Below are positions 1-9,503 of a DNA stretch of 36,231 bases, piece by piece. Origin of the DNA: Candidatus Woesearchaeota archaeon. GTDB lineage: Archaea > Nanobdellota > Nanobdellia > Woesearchaeales > ARS49. The stretch covers positions 1-36,231 of the forward strand of contig JACQMS010000002.1 of the NCBI GenBank assembly GCA_016203445.1, written 5' to 3'. Numbering within the stretch: the first letter of the stretch is position 1; each line of letters starts with the position of its first letter. Both the position numbers and the translations under genes were made by a program. The notes beneath the pieces are model-generated. The model ran no database searches and was not told the DNA's origin. It saw only the letters and a list, made by a program, of their open reading frames with translations.

Positions 1-1
1 C

Positions 2-1372
2 AAAGACACATTCAAAACAATGGCTACAGAGTTTGCGCTGCTAAAACAGCCATGGGATATTATAACAGTGTATTACGATTATAATGAGCCGTTGGAACAA
101 TTAGGAAAAAAGCTTGCAGGAACATTAGACGAGATAGATAATAAAAAGTACAAAAATGTGTACATAGTATCCCACAGCTACGGAGGATTATTGACTCAAG
201 AAGCACTGCAATTCATGGAAGTTCAAAGAAATAAAGATTCATCAAAATATGAAGTGATGCAGAAAATAAGAAAAGCAATATTAATGGCCGCCCCGAATAA
301 GGGAAGCCCCGCAATAGAGATATACAAAAAATTAGATATCGCACTGCTGGCAAGCGAGTTAGAGGGAGAAAAGTTTGTGCTTAATGATCAAACATTAAAA
401 CAGTTGGCAACAGGCAAGACAATACCTAGAGTTAAAGGGGTAAAGTACGAAGTAATAGTAGGAACTGCTCCTTACAGCTTTACAAACTCTCTTTTCAAGG
501 AATTAAAAGGAGAAAATGATGGAGTAGTAACAACTACAAGTGCGCAAACAATAGGAGGAGAGCCAGTAAACAATATGTGCAAAGATTACTACGAAATAAA
601 ACTGACTCACACAGAGCTTAACGATAATCCTCTGATAGCAAAATTAATAATGAGAAGCATAAATGATGACCACTCCGAACAAAGACGTGAAGAAACAATA
701 GCGGGGTATACAAATTATTATTCACTAACAATAAATAAGTGCAGTCCGGACACTACGTACACAATAATAGGTGAACCAATACTTCCAGAAGAAGCTTATG
801 ATCCAACAAATTGTGCGTGCGGCAACGGGTATTGTGGAGTTGGAGAGGACGAATCAACATGCCCTAAAGATTGCGCGGTAATAAAAAGAGAAAGTGCAAC
901 GTGCACAATAATAATTCCCGCAGTGCTGTACCTGCTTTTGTCAGCATTGCTTGTACTGACTTTGACGTCGCTGATAAAAACGATGCTAAAAAAAGAGACT
1001 ATGCGCACGGTAATAAAAGGTACAGTAATAGAATTATTAGTTGTAGCACTTGCAGTTGTACAATACGTACAGTGCGGAAGCATAAACTTACTGTTATATG
1101 CTTCAAGCTTCGGAATGATGATAGTAATGCTTATAACAATAATACAAAAATCAGTATTTGAATCAAAGCAAAAAACTTCTGAACAGGAATCTGCTGAAAG
1201 TTATAAGTCAAGACCAAAAATATTATTCTCAATAAAAAAATTCAGGCCATACTTCCAACCGGCCCCCCCAAAGAAAGAAAAAACAGAGCCAAAAATAATA
1301 ATTGTAAAGAAAAAATACAAAAAAGCAGAAATAATAAAATCACTAAAAAAAGCAAAACTGTGGAAAAAATGA
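2..1372 (+). CDS. Lipase-like alpha/beta hydrolase with C-terminal membrane segments (5' partial)
   Basis: The reading frame is open to the left edge, so the true start lies upstream; the first ATG seen is at 20. Numbering from that ATG, SHSYGG (residues 51-56) is a nucleophile elbow with Ser53, ENDGVV supplies Asp167 and LTHTEL supplies His197, a plausible catalytic triad as in PGAP1/lipase-type hydrolases. Then follows a disulfide-type cysteine motif, CACGNGYCGVGED...CPKDC (Cys265, 267, 272, 281, 285), common in secreted proteins. Three hydrophobic segments (about 296-318, 332-351, 355-376) and a very basic lysine-rich tail follow. I infer an extracytoplasmic hydrolase domain anchored by the C-terminal membrane region. 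The stop overlaps the next gene's ATG (ATGA), suggesting coupled translation. The substrate is unknown. Confidence 0.75.
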   Translation, partial: KDTFKTMATEFALLKQPWDIITVYYDYNEPLEQLGKKLAGTLDEIDNKKYKNVYIVSHSYGGLLTQEALQFMEVQRNKDSSKYEVMQKIRKAILMAAPNKGSPAIEIYKKLDIALLASELEGEKFVLNDQTLKQLATGKTIPRVKGVKYEVIVGTAPYSFTNSLFKELKGENDGVVTTTSAQTIGGEPVNNMCKDYYEIKLTHTELNDNPLIAKLIMRSINDDHSEQRREETIAGYTNYYSLTINKCSPDTTYTIIGEPILPEEAYDPTNCACGNGYCGVGEDESTCPKDCAVIKRESATCTIIIPAVLYLLLSALLVLTLTSLIKTMLKKETMRTVIKGTVIELLVVALAVVQYVQCGSINLLLYASSFGMMIVMLITIIQKSVFESKQKTSEQESAESYKSRPKILFSIKKFRPYFQPAPPKKEKTEPKIIIVKKKYKKAEIIKSLKKAKLWKK

Positions 1373-4300
1373 GAAAAAGAAAAACGGCGAAAAGGAGTTT
1401 TGAGTCCAGAAAAATTCTGGCAATGATTATATTGTTAATAGTTATAATTATTGGAACAACAATATTACTAAAATACTCGCCAATTGGAAATATTTATGGA
1501 GGAGCGATAACAAATAGCAATTCAAAAATATATGATGGAACATCATTTGATATTGATTCCTGTGGAACAATAACTGCATCTGGAGAGTATACTGTTGTGC
1601 AGGATTTGATTACTGACTCAACTTGTATTCAGATGTCTCAAAGAAATTCTGTTACTATAAATGGCAATGGTATGACTATAACAAATATTAGAACTTTTGG
1701 AGGATACTTTTCTATAAGAGTTGCTGGTGGTAGTGATAATATCACCGTAAAAAACTTTAAGGAATTAAAAAGTTTTGCTAGTGGAGGAGTGGATTTTGCA
1801 TATTCGAATGGAACTCTATATAATAATACAATAATTGTTGAATCTGGTATAGGTCTAAGTTCTTATAAATTATCTTCGCCAAGTCCTTTCATGAACGTGT
1901 CAAAAAATATTTTTTTAACCTCAGGAATCAATCAACCATTTGCAATAGATGTAAGCACCGATTCTCTTATAAGTGATAATGTTTTTATTATAGGAGGCGG
2001 TACTGGTATACGCTCCAGGTATTCTGCAAAAATAAAGAATAATACTTTTCTAATATCTGGTTCGGATCGCACAGGAATATATCTGCAATATTCAAATGCA
2101 ACTATAGAATCCAATATTGTTCAAGGAATCAATACCTCCATAAAAGCCATAGATGTAATCGATAGCTCAAATGTTACAATACATTCTAATACTTTATCTT
2201 TGTTCAATGCAAGTTCTAGACCTATTACTCTTACAAAATCAAACCGCACTGTAATAGAGTCAAACGTTATTTATTCGTTTGATGGTGATGCGATAAATAT
2301 TATTAGTTCAAATGACACAATTATAAGCTATAACAACATAACGACTCAAGGATATAATGCTAAAGCAATAATCTTCCAATCATCAACAAGAACAACACTA
2401 AACAATAATAATCTTGACACCATTAACACGACGCCTATAAAAATATCTTCACAAACTGGTCCAGTGCTGTCAGAATATTACGATCAGTATATAGATTCTA
2501 CAAACAAGAGAAACGGCAAACCAATACTATACTATTATCAAACTATTCCTTCAGTAATAGAAAATGCAGAAATTACTGACAGTATTTATTTGTTAAGCGC
2601 CGATGATAGCAGTATACAAATAATGAATATTATTAACACAACCGTATTCATAAAGAATGCAAAAAATATACTTTTGAACAATAGCAACGTGTATAACAGG
2701 TATGCAAAATATTCTGCAATAGAAGTTGAAGATTCATCAAATGTTATGTTTAATAATTTTAGTGTTGATGTTATAAATTCTTCAACTACTATACAGACCA
2801 CCAGATCAAGTATTTCTTTAATGCAAAGCAGAATTAATTTAACTGCAAAGTATACCAATAATTATTTCTTATATTCTTATGCTTCAAACATTGTTGCAGT
2901 AAATAATAATTTTACTATCAACAAGGCAACTGGTTTATATTCAATGAGTGGTGGATCTCATAATATGTCCTCGAATATGTTTTATCTAGATTCATCCAGT
3001 GCAGTAATTTTTAACAATATTAATAATACTTTTATAACTAAAAATAACATATCAAGAATGAGTTCTTCTACTGATGGAGCGATTTCTGTTACAAATGCCA
3101 AGAATACTTCAATACTTTCCAATACACTGGTAATTAATGGCACCGCAATATTATTAAATTCTGTTAAAAACAGCTCTTTTTCAAAAAATTCTGTAACAAG
3201 TATCGGTGGTTTTTCCACAGTAGTATCAATATCCGAATCTTCAAATAATATTTTGATAGAAAATAATAATGTGACAATTTCTTCTAAAACTGCCGTTCTA
3301 GAACCAATGTTTATTGGTGAGAGTTCAAATATAACAATAGCCGGCAACAATATAAATTCATGGCGTTCAGGGTCTAGATTGTTGAGACTTTTTAAATCAG
3401 ACTTCATTTTGCTGAAGAATAATGTTCTAAATTCGAATGGATCAAGAGCGGTGTATATCGAGAATTCAAACTTCTCAGCATTGAAATCCAATATAATAAC
3501 TACTGAAGGTGCGAATGCACCGGCGATATATCTTGAATCTTCAATGGGGGCAAATATTTCAAATAATGTTTTAAACACCCGCAACTCTCCACCCCTGCAA
3601 ATTTTGCAAGTTGGACAATCTTTTGTTCCGGCGCATTACAATCACACTGTAGGAATAACAAACACTCGTTATGGAAAATCAATAGTTTATTATTATGAAA
3701 ATTCTCCTCCTGTACTAGAAAGTATTGGAGAACTAGACAGTTTGTACATAATAAATGTTAAGGATATAATAGTACAAAATGTGAGATTTAATAACACTAA
3801 CTCTTTCTTTGTAGGTATCGGAAGTTTGATTCTAAGGAATATTACTTATTTGCGAGATATAAAAGCTCCCGGGATAAGTATATCTGACTCATCAAACTTT
3901 TCTGTTCAAGATTCTATAATCAGTGCACGAAATTCCTCAAACATATTTGATATAACAAGATCAAATTTCTCCATTCAAAATAGCATTATAAATTTCAGTC
4001 CTGATAAAAATTCTCTAGAATATATCATAAAATCAAAAAATTCTGAAGTGTACATCGATTCAAATATTTTTCAACTAAATAATTCGTGCGGGGCATATAT
4101 TGATGGAGGAACATATTCAAAAATTATTAACAACAATTTTTCTTCGATTACGGGAGTGTGCTCATTCGTATATATAAGTGATTCAAACAATTCTTTAATA
4201 TTGAATAATATTTTTGCGGGTGAAAGAAAGTATGTCGGAAGCATAGTGAACGGTAGAGATGTAATTATTGCAAATAATTCAGTAAAACTAAACATGTCGT

Positions 4301-7300
4301 CTGATACGTTCAAATTTCAGAATTTAAAAAATGTTTTATTCTCAAGTAATAAAGTTATTGCAATAAGTTCTTCCCCGAGTTATGGAATATTGTATTCCAT
4401 TAATTCTGAGAATATAACTGCAAGATTTAATTATATAAATGTAACATTTTTTGGTACTGGGAACAATCCCGCAATTATGAGTTTTGAAAATTCAACAATT
4501 TTATTACTAAGTCAAAATAATATAACTGGAAATAATCCTTTAAAATCTCTAATAAACTTCAAAGGGGTTCAGAACGCAGATATAGAAGGAAACATTCTTG
4601 AAGCGCTTAATGGGACTGGAGTTACTGTTGTGGACGGTGCGCTATGGTCCTTTATTTTGAATAAAAATATCACAATATCATTGAATAATATGGGTGTTAG
4701 AAATGGAGTTTCGTTTGAAAAAACTTATGATACTAATGTTTCAAATAACAATATAACAATAATCTATAATGGCCAAGGGGCGAGTTATTTTTACTCGAAT
4801 AATTCAATCATAACGCACAATAACTTTGTTGGAGAAAATATGACGATGGGCATTAAATTAAGTTATTCAAATTATTCAAAAATATATGAGAATAATGTAG
4901 ATACTGGAGGAAAAAGTACTGGAATATCTGTAAGTTACGGGGCAGATTCAATAGTTTGGAAAAATGTAGTTGCATCAGGAACCTATGCAGCTACATTTGA
5001 TACAGTTTATGCGACAGACATATTTTTGAACAATCTTCTAACAAAAGATGAACGTGGAAATGCACTTTCACTTTTCTTAGCAAATTATACTATTGTTAAA
5101 TACAACAATATAACTGCACTAGAAAATTCTAGTAAAGGAATACATCTTTATAGTTCTACAAATGGGCTGTTTTTAGAAAACAATGTTACAACTATAAAAA
5201 AAGATTCTCCATCTTTGGTTTTTAGTAGAGAGAGTACAGACAACTTGTTCATTAATGACACTCTAAACTCACAAAAATCTTCCGATGTAGATTACTCTAG
5301 TATAGGAAATAACACTTTTACAAATGTTCGTTACAAAAAAGATTCAGTAATAATTGTTGGTGACGGTTTAGCAGTACAATGGTATGTACAATCAAGAGTT
5401 CTAGACTCTGAAGGGAGCATAGTTCCTGGAGCGGCAGTAAAAGTTTATGATTCGAATAATATTCTTGTGGGTTCATACATTACAGATTCTGAAGGAAAAA
5501 TTCCAGTGTTAAATCTAACAGAGGCAATATTAAGAACGCCAAGACCAACGTATTATACGCCGTATGTACTAACCGCCAGAAGATTAAATGATCCAATTAT
5601 TGCCAGTACAAGTTTAGATCTTAGAGAGAAGAATAGTACAAGTGTTGACATTGTATTTTCAGAAAGTGAGGATTCTAAAAATCCTGAAGTTCAAATAATA
5701 TTACCATCAAATATTTGGCAACCTAAAATAGTTTTATTAAAAGCAAATATTACGGACGACAGCGATACATTTGTAAAAGCAAGGTATGAGTACGGCACTT
5801 TTAAGAGTGCATGGATAGGTTTGAACAAAAACGGACAACTATGGGAAGGAGTCATAGACCTCAGTACAGAATGGGAAAAAAATTATACTATAAGATTAAA
5901 TGCAACAGATATTTATGAAAATTCAAATGTTACAGAAACGATAAATATTTCATTGGATAAAACTCCTCCGCAATCTATACAAATAATGTCGCCACCAACA
6001 CCGCAGGACAAGGCAGTATTACCAATTAGAACATATTCTTCTAAGATAAACTTTGTTGAGTCAAATCCTGATATTTGTGTATTAACAGTAAACAACAAGG
6101 AATATGTTCAACCAGCATTTGGGACGAGTTGTGAAATTTTCAGAACAGAATCGGCTGATGGAAATTATACATTTAATACAGCCATACAAGACAAAGCAGG
6201 AAATAAAGCAACAAGTTCCAGCAGGACCATAATGATAGATTCGATTGCTCCAGAAATTATGTACCAAGAACCAACACCAGACAATGGAGTGATAACAAAA
6301 AATAATACGTTCACCGCCAACATAACTTTCACAGAACAATCAATACAATACTGCAGATTTTATACTGACGGAATAGTAATACCTTCGATAATTCAAGAAA
6401 ATACTTGCGTTGCTACTACTACAGCACTATTCGAAGGAGTGCACTATTATAATTTTGTAATATTTGACACTGCAGGAAACACCGCATCAAGTGATTTAAG
6501 AACATTCATCGTTGACACCACTAAACCATCAAGTGTAGAATTTATAGGATTAACTCCTGACAATAGTAAATTTGTTGGGCAAAACTATTATGATGTGAAA
6601 ACATCTTTTATTGAATTAAACCCTGAAAGCTGCATTATTACCACAATAGACTATTTGGGTGTTGAAACTAATTATCAAATGACTATCAATGGGAATAATT
6701 GCGATGCAACTGTTGGAGGAATTAGTGATGGAATTTATACTTATTTCGTAACTCTCACCGATAAAGTAGGCTTGACGGATAGAAGCGGGCAGAGGACTTT
6801 AATAGTTGATACTCAGGCTCCAAAAGTCACGCTGCAAAACCCAACTAATGGAGCATTAATAACAACGCCCAATGCCCGCTTCAACGTCAGCATAGATGAG
6901 CCTAATATTAACAGCATAAAATTTTTCATTGACGGTCAGGAACGCTCGAGCATATTGGGTGATGAACGCGATGAGTATGTTTTGTCGCAAACACTGCAGG
7001 ACGGAATTACTCACAAATGGTATGTAATTGCTTCAGACAACGCTGGACATACTACAACAACCCAAGAATACAATTTTATGATAGATTCAAGCATAGAAAT
7101 TCCTACAGTACTATTATACTCTCCAAAAGAAGGACTGTATAACGGAAGAATATTAGTAAATGCAACAGTTACAGATGACGGAACGGTAAGAAATGTGGAG
7201 TATAGATTAGAATCAAAAATTTCTTCATACAAAAGCAGTTGGACTAATTTAGAACAAAAATTCAACAAATGGAATGCAACATTAAACACACAATTATTTG

Positions 7301-8256
7301 AAGATGGAGAATACTTATTAAGAATAAACGCAACAGATAATAATAAGCATTCAAACACTGAAGCTATAACAACAATAAAAATAGACAACACTCCGCCAAA
7401 CATAACACTGCAAACGCCCGCAGACAATGAAGTGTTCAATATTACTGCAGTACGTTTTAGCTACGCCGTTAAAGATGATAACAAATTTAACGGAACGATT
7501 TATGTAAACGGAGCCGCAGTTGAAGAATTCAACAAAAGTGGAACGTACAATTTGACAAAAAATTTAACGATAGGAAACCATTCATGGAATGCAACCGCAA
7601 GAGATATGGTTGGAAATTTTATTGCCAGTCCTACAAAAATTTTTTTAATAATAAATATAACATCGCAATACGGTGCCTCGAATTACAACGTTTCATTACC
7701 AAGTACTTCAACAAGCACGGGAACAACAATGCCCTCAATTGGAGGAGCAAAAACTGGTGAAGAACAAAAAAGTGAACAACAAGAAAAAGTGATAATAAAC
7801 GAAATAGTTGAACAGCCGACAAGCCCGGTGCCAGAAACTCCTAAAATTATTGCAGAAAACGAAACAATAATCATGCAAAAAAATGAAGAAGTAATACAAT
7901 TAATACCTTATGTTTACGTAATTATACTATTAATTGCTGTGCTACTAACATATTACTCCTTAATAAGAAAAAAAGTCGGCGAGAAATCAGAAGAAGAAAC
8001 TATAAGAAAAGCACTAAATCATAACATACTAAAAGGGTTCACGTACAAAGAAGTTGGTGACGCATTAATAAGTGAAGGATGGAAGAATAGTGCAGTAAAC
8101 AAAATATTAAGACAAGAAAGAGAAAAACACTTAAAAGAAAGAGTTCAAGAATACATGTCAAGAGATTACACAAGAGCGAGAATACTGGACTTATTAAGCA
8201 ATGAGTACTCGCCCGAAGAGGTCAAGAGAGAAGTAGACAGGGTGCAGTCAAATTGA
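1369..8256 (+). CDS. Giant parallel beta-helix surface protein with Ig-like repeats and a cytoplasmic tail
   Basis: A 2295-residue protein. The start is ATG 1369, overlapping the previous stop as ATGA; a GTG at 1360 is in frame but less likely. An N-terminal hydrophobic anchor (about residues 15-37) is followed by roughly 1300 residues of short Asn/Ser-rich repeats of the NosD/PbH1 right-handed beta-helix type (to about nt 5345), with very many N-x-S/T sequons. A carboxypeptidase-regulatory-like domain (nt 5350-5670) and about seven Ig-like repeats follow, starting near nt 5680, 5962, 6247, 6523, 6820, 7100 and 7395, several opening with a P-x-(hydrophobic)-P pattern. One membrane segment lies at nt 7900-7965, and the tail (nt 7970-8253) has two similar helical modules. 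It probably acts as a cell-surface adhesin or glycan-binding protein. Cytoplasmic placement of the tail is inferred from topology. Confidence 0.85.
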   Translation: MRKRKTAKRSFESRKILAMIILLIVIIIGTTILLKYSPIGNIYGGAITNSNSKIYDGTSFDIDSCGTITASGEYTVVQDLITDSTCIQMSQRNSVTINGNGMTITNIRTFGGYFSIRVAGGSDNITVKNFKELKSFASGGVDFAYSNGTLYNNTIIVESGIGLSSYKLSSPSPFMNVSKNIFLTSGINQPFAIDVSTDSLISDNVFIIGGGTGIRSRYSAKIKNNTFLISGSDRTGIYLQYSNATIESNIVQGINTSIKAIDVIDSSNVTIHSNTLSLFNASSRPITLTKSNRTVIESNVIYSFDGDAINIISSNDTIISYNNITTQGYNAKAIIFQSSTRTTLNNNNLDTINTTPIKISSQTGPVLSEYYDQYIDSTNKRNGKPILYYYQTIPSVIENAEITDSIYLLSADDSSIQIMNIINTTVFIKNAKNILLNNSNVYNRYAKYSAIEVEDSSNVMFNNFSVDVINSSTTIQTTRSSISLMQSRINLTAKYTNNYFLYSYASNIVAVNNNFTINKATGLYSMSGGSHNMSSNMFYLDSSSAVIFNNINNTFITKNNISRMSSSTDGAISVTNAKNTSILSNTLVINGTAILLNSVKNSSFSKNSVTSIGGFSTVVSISESSNNILIENNNVTISSKTAVLEPMFIGESSNITIAGNNINSWRSGSRLLRLFKSDFILLKNNVLNSNGSRAVYIENSNFSALKSNIITTEGANAPAIYLESSMGANISNNVLNTRNSPPLQILQVGQSFVPAHYNHTVGITNTRYGKSIVYYYENSPPVLESIGELDSLYIINVKDIIVQNVRFNNTNSFFVGIGSLILRNITYLRDIKAPGISISDSSNFSVQDSIISARNSSNIFDITRSNFSIQNSIINFSPDKNSLEYIIKSKNSEVYIDSNIFQLNNSCGAYIDGGTYSKIINNNFSSITGVCSFVYISDSNNSLILNNIFAGERKYVGSIVNGRDVIIANNSVKLNMSSDTFKFQNLKNVLFSSNKVIAISSSPSYGILYSINSENITARFNYINVTFFGTGNNPAIMSFENSTILLLSQNNITGNNPLKSLINFKGVQNADIEGNILEALNGTGVTVVDGALWSFILNKNITISLNNMGVRNGVSFEKTYDTNVSNNNITIIYNGQGASYFYSNNSIITHNNFVGENMTMGIKLSYSNYSKIYENNVDTGGKSTGISVSYGADSIVWKNVVASGTYAATFDTVYATDIFLNNLLTKDERGNALSLFLANYTIVKYNNITALENSSKGIHLYSSTNGLFLENNVTTIKKDSPSLVFSRESTDNLFINDTLNSQKSSDVDYSSIGNNTFTNVRYKKDSVIIVGDGLAVQWYVQSRVLDSEGSIVPGAAVKVYDSNNILVGSYITDSEGKIPVLNLTEAILRTPRPTYYTPYVLTARRLNDPIIASTSLDLREKNSTSVDIVFSESEDSKNPEVQIILPSNIWQPKIVLLKANITDDSDTFVKARYEYGTFKSAWIGLNKNGQLWEGVIDLSTEWEKNYTIRLNATDIYENSNVTETINISLDKTPPQSIQIMSPPTPQDKAVLPIRTYSSKINFVESNPDICVLTVNNKEYVQPAFGTSCEIFRTESADGNYTFNTAIQDKAGNKATSSSRTIMIDSIAPEIMYQEPTPDNGVITKNNTFTANITFTEQSIQYCRFYTDGIVIPSIIQENTCVATTTALFEGVHYYNFVIFDTAGNTASSDLRTFIVDTTKPSSVEFIGLTPDNSKFVGQNYYDVKTSFIELNPESCIITTIDYLGVETNYQMTINGNNCDATVGGISDGIYTYFVTLTDKVGLTDRSGQRTLIVDTQAPKVTLQNPTNGALITTPNARFNVSIDEPNINSIKFFIDGQERSSILGDERDEYVLSQTLQDGITHKWYVIASDNAGHTTTTQEYNFMIDSSIEIPTVLLYSPKEGLYNGRILVNATVTDDGTVRNVEYRLESKISSYKSSWTNLEQKFNKWNATLNTQLFEDGEYLLRINATDNNKHSNTEAITTIKIDNTPPNITLQTPADNEVFNITAVRFSYAVKDDNKFNGTIYVNGAAVEEFNKSGTYNLTKNLTIGNHSWNATARDMVGNFIASPTKIFLIINITSQYGASNYNVSLPSTSTSTGTTMPSIGGAKTGEEQKSEQQEKVIINEIVEQPTSPVPETPKIIAENETIIMQKNEEVIQLIPYVYVIILLIAVLLTYYSLIRKKVGEKSEEETIRKALNHNILKGFTYKEVGDALISEGWKNSAVNKILRQEREKHLKERVQEYMSRDYTRARILDLLSNEYSPEEVKREVDRVQSN
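2467..3750 (+). repeat. Two-fold internal duplication in the beta-helix protein
   Basis: The segment at 2467-2590 (pattern Y-x-x-Y-I-x-x-T-N-x-R-x-G-K-x-I-x-YYY, then P-x-V-x-E and DS-x-Y) recurs at 3627-3750. The pattern includes NGKPILYYY in the first copy and YGKSIVYYY in the second. They are about 1160 bp apart, so a unit of about 385 residues (capping module plus beta-helix) seems to have been duplicated. The copies are diverged at DNA level, so this is an old duplication. Confidence 0.6.
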
Positions 8257-8285
8257 GTGTCTTTGGAAAATTTTGTCAGACTATT

Positions 8286-8431
8286 TGTCAAGAACCACCA
8301 GTCAAAGACCAGCGGCATGTTGCTTAACGCAATGGATCACAGTGGTTCTTGATCATGCTCAGAAACTTTCCATACTCACTGCATGATTTGCTTCAGTCAC
8401 CAGTTGCAAACTGGTGGAAAGTTTCCGACAT
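8286..8431 (+). repeat. Dispersed two-hairpin element, copy R1 (long form)
   Basis: Begins TGTCAAGAACC and ends GTTTCCGACAT. Stem A is AAGAACCAC (8290-8298) with GTGGTTCTT (8342-8350). The linker is GATCATGCTC. Stem B is AGAAACTTTCC (8361-8371) with GGAAAGTTTCC (8416-8426), which encloses a further hairpin of CACCAGTT with AACTGGTG. TGTC and GACA at the ends can close the whole unit. The stretch inside stem A (about 8299-8341) is homologous to that of copy R2. Confidence 0.8.
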
Positions 8432-8451
8432 TTCTATGTTATAATTTCTTC

Positions 8452-8543
8452 TCGGGCGCAATGAAACTAATTTTTTTCTTACCCACGACAACTCGTTGTT
8501 CGTGGGAAGAAAAAAATCGCTATTTGCATCGTTTCGCGCCCGA
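8452..8543. repeat. Long imperfect hairpin
   Basis: TCGGGCGC (8452-8459) pairs with GCGCCCGA (8536-8543) and GAAAC (8463-8467) with GTTTC (8531-8535). Inside these, CCCACGA (8482-8488) pairs with TCGTGGG (8500-8506), flanked by a T-rich arm (8471-8480) that pairs with an A-rich arm (8507-8516). It could be a processed RNA, a terminator-like structure or a mobile-element relic. No protein is encoded. Confidence 0.7.
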
Positions 8544-8605
8544 AATTAGAGATGAACAGTTGTAATGTTTTGGCAATTAAGTTGACATTACCAGTAGACA
8601 GAAAG

Positions 8606-8615
8606 TATTAAAAAT
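8606..8615 (+). promoter_or_regulatory. TATA box for the EamA-type transporter gene
   Basis: TATTAAAAAT is centred 26 nt before ATG 8637, the spacing expected if transcription starts at the start codon (leaderless mRNA). No Shine-Dalgarno site is visible. Confidence 0.6.
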
Positions 8616-8636
8616 GACTATTCTGATTATACTTTA

Positions 8637-9503
8637 ATGATTCCTGTTCACTGGTCTGTTCTTGTCGCAATTTCTACTATTTTTGGTGCTTTGGCTCTTG
8701 TTGTTAAAAAGAGAGGTCTTGCTCATGAACACTCTCTTGAATATCTTGGCGTTTTCAAATTTTTCGAGTTTGTCATTGTTATTCCTTTGATTCCTTTCAT
8801 TAATCTTAATCATTCTTTGGTCGAATATTCTTGGATGTATATTCTTTCAATATTTATTACTGCAGGGCTGTTTTATCAGGCTAAAGGTTTTAAGCATTTG
8901 CAGTTTTCTAAAGCTTTGCCTTTGTTTCATTTGAAAACTGTTGTCACTCTTTTTGCAGCCATGTTTTTTCTTGGAGAGATTCTTTCATTAAAAGATTTTA
9001 TTGGTGTTTTTGTTGTTTTGACCGCTCTTTATTTTGTTGAGGCAGAACAGTCCTTTAATTCTTTAATAAAAAAGTTTTTTAGCTCTAATGGCTTTCGCTC
9101 TTTTATTATTGCATGTTTAATTCTTGGAGTTACTATTGTTTTTGAGAAGCGTATAGTTCTTAATGTCGGCGTTCTTTCTTACTTGTTTATTATGTACGCA
9201 TTCTCTGTTTTGAATACTCTTATCGCTTTAACTATCTTTTATAATGGTTATAATGATATTCTTCATGGTATCAGGAAGGAAGGTACTATTATTTTCGAGG
9301 CATCGCTTTATTCCACTCTTTCTAACATTTTCTTTTTAGCATCTTTGTCCGGCGCGTTTGTTGTTGTTGCCGAGGCTTTGAGGAAGTCTTCAAGTATTCT
9401 CGCAATGATTTTTGGCAGGACTTATTTTCATGAGAAACATTTCGAGAAGCGATTGTTTTGGACTATTGTTGCTGTTGTTGGAGCAGTTATTACTGTTCTC
9501 TAG
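8637..9503 (+). CDS. EamA/DMT-type membrane transporter
   Basis: A 288-residue, almost wholly hydrophobic protein with about ten predicted membrane helices, the size and pattern of the drug/metabolite (EamA) superfamily. The segment FKHLQFSKALPLFHLKTVV followed by LGEILSLKDFIGVFVVLTAL resembles the end of an EamA half-repeat, where a Gly-Glu precedes a new helix. The second half (ARKSSSI-like ALRKSSSILAMIFG, then FHEKHFEKRLFWTIVAVVGAVI) repeats this layout. The substrate cannot be told. Transcription is probably monocistronic from the TATA box at 8606. Its stop shares four bases (CTAG) with the convergent gene's stop. Codons mostly end in T, in sharp contrast to the preceding gene. Confidence 0.75.
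   Translation: MIPVHWSVLVAISTIFGALALVVKKRGLAHEHSLEYLGVFKFFEFVIVIPLIPFINLNHSLVEYSWMYILSIFITAGLFYQAKGFKHLQFSKALPLFHLKTVVTLFAAMFFLGEILSLKDFIGVFVVLTALYFVEAEQSFNSLIKKFFSSNGFRSFIIACLILGVTIVFEKRIVLNVGVLSYLFIMYAFSVLNTLIALTIFYNGYNDILHGIRKEGTIIFEASLYSTLSNIFFLASLSGAFVVVAEALRKSSSILAMIFGRTYFHEKHFEKRLFWTIVAVVGAVITVL

Larger units (their letters stand above)
8257..8636. other. 380-bp gene-free region holding two structured elements
   Basis: There is no convincing gene between the beta-helix gene and the transporter gene. The stretch holds the two-hairpin element R1 (8286-8431), a long hairpin (8452-8543) and the TATA box of the next gene (8606-8615). A 60-codon open frame at 8383-8565 merely reads through both structures. 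Confidence 0.7.

Noticed and set aside
8383..8565. A 60-codon open frame in the gene-free region after the beta-helix gene
   Set aside because: It runs through stem B of R1 and the long hairpin, has no promoter or ribosome-binding site at a suitable distance and no protein-like pattern.
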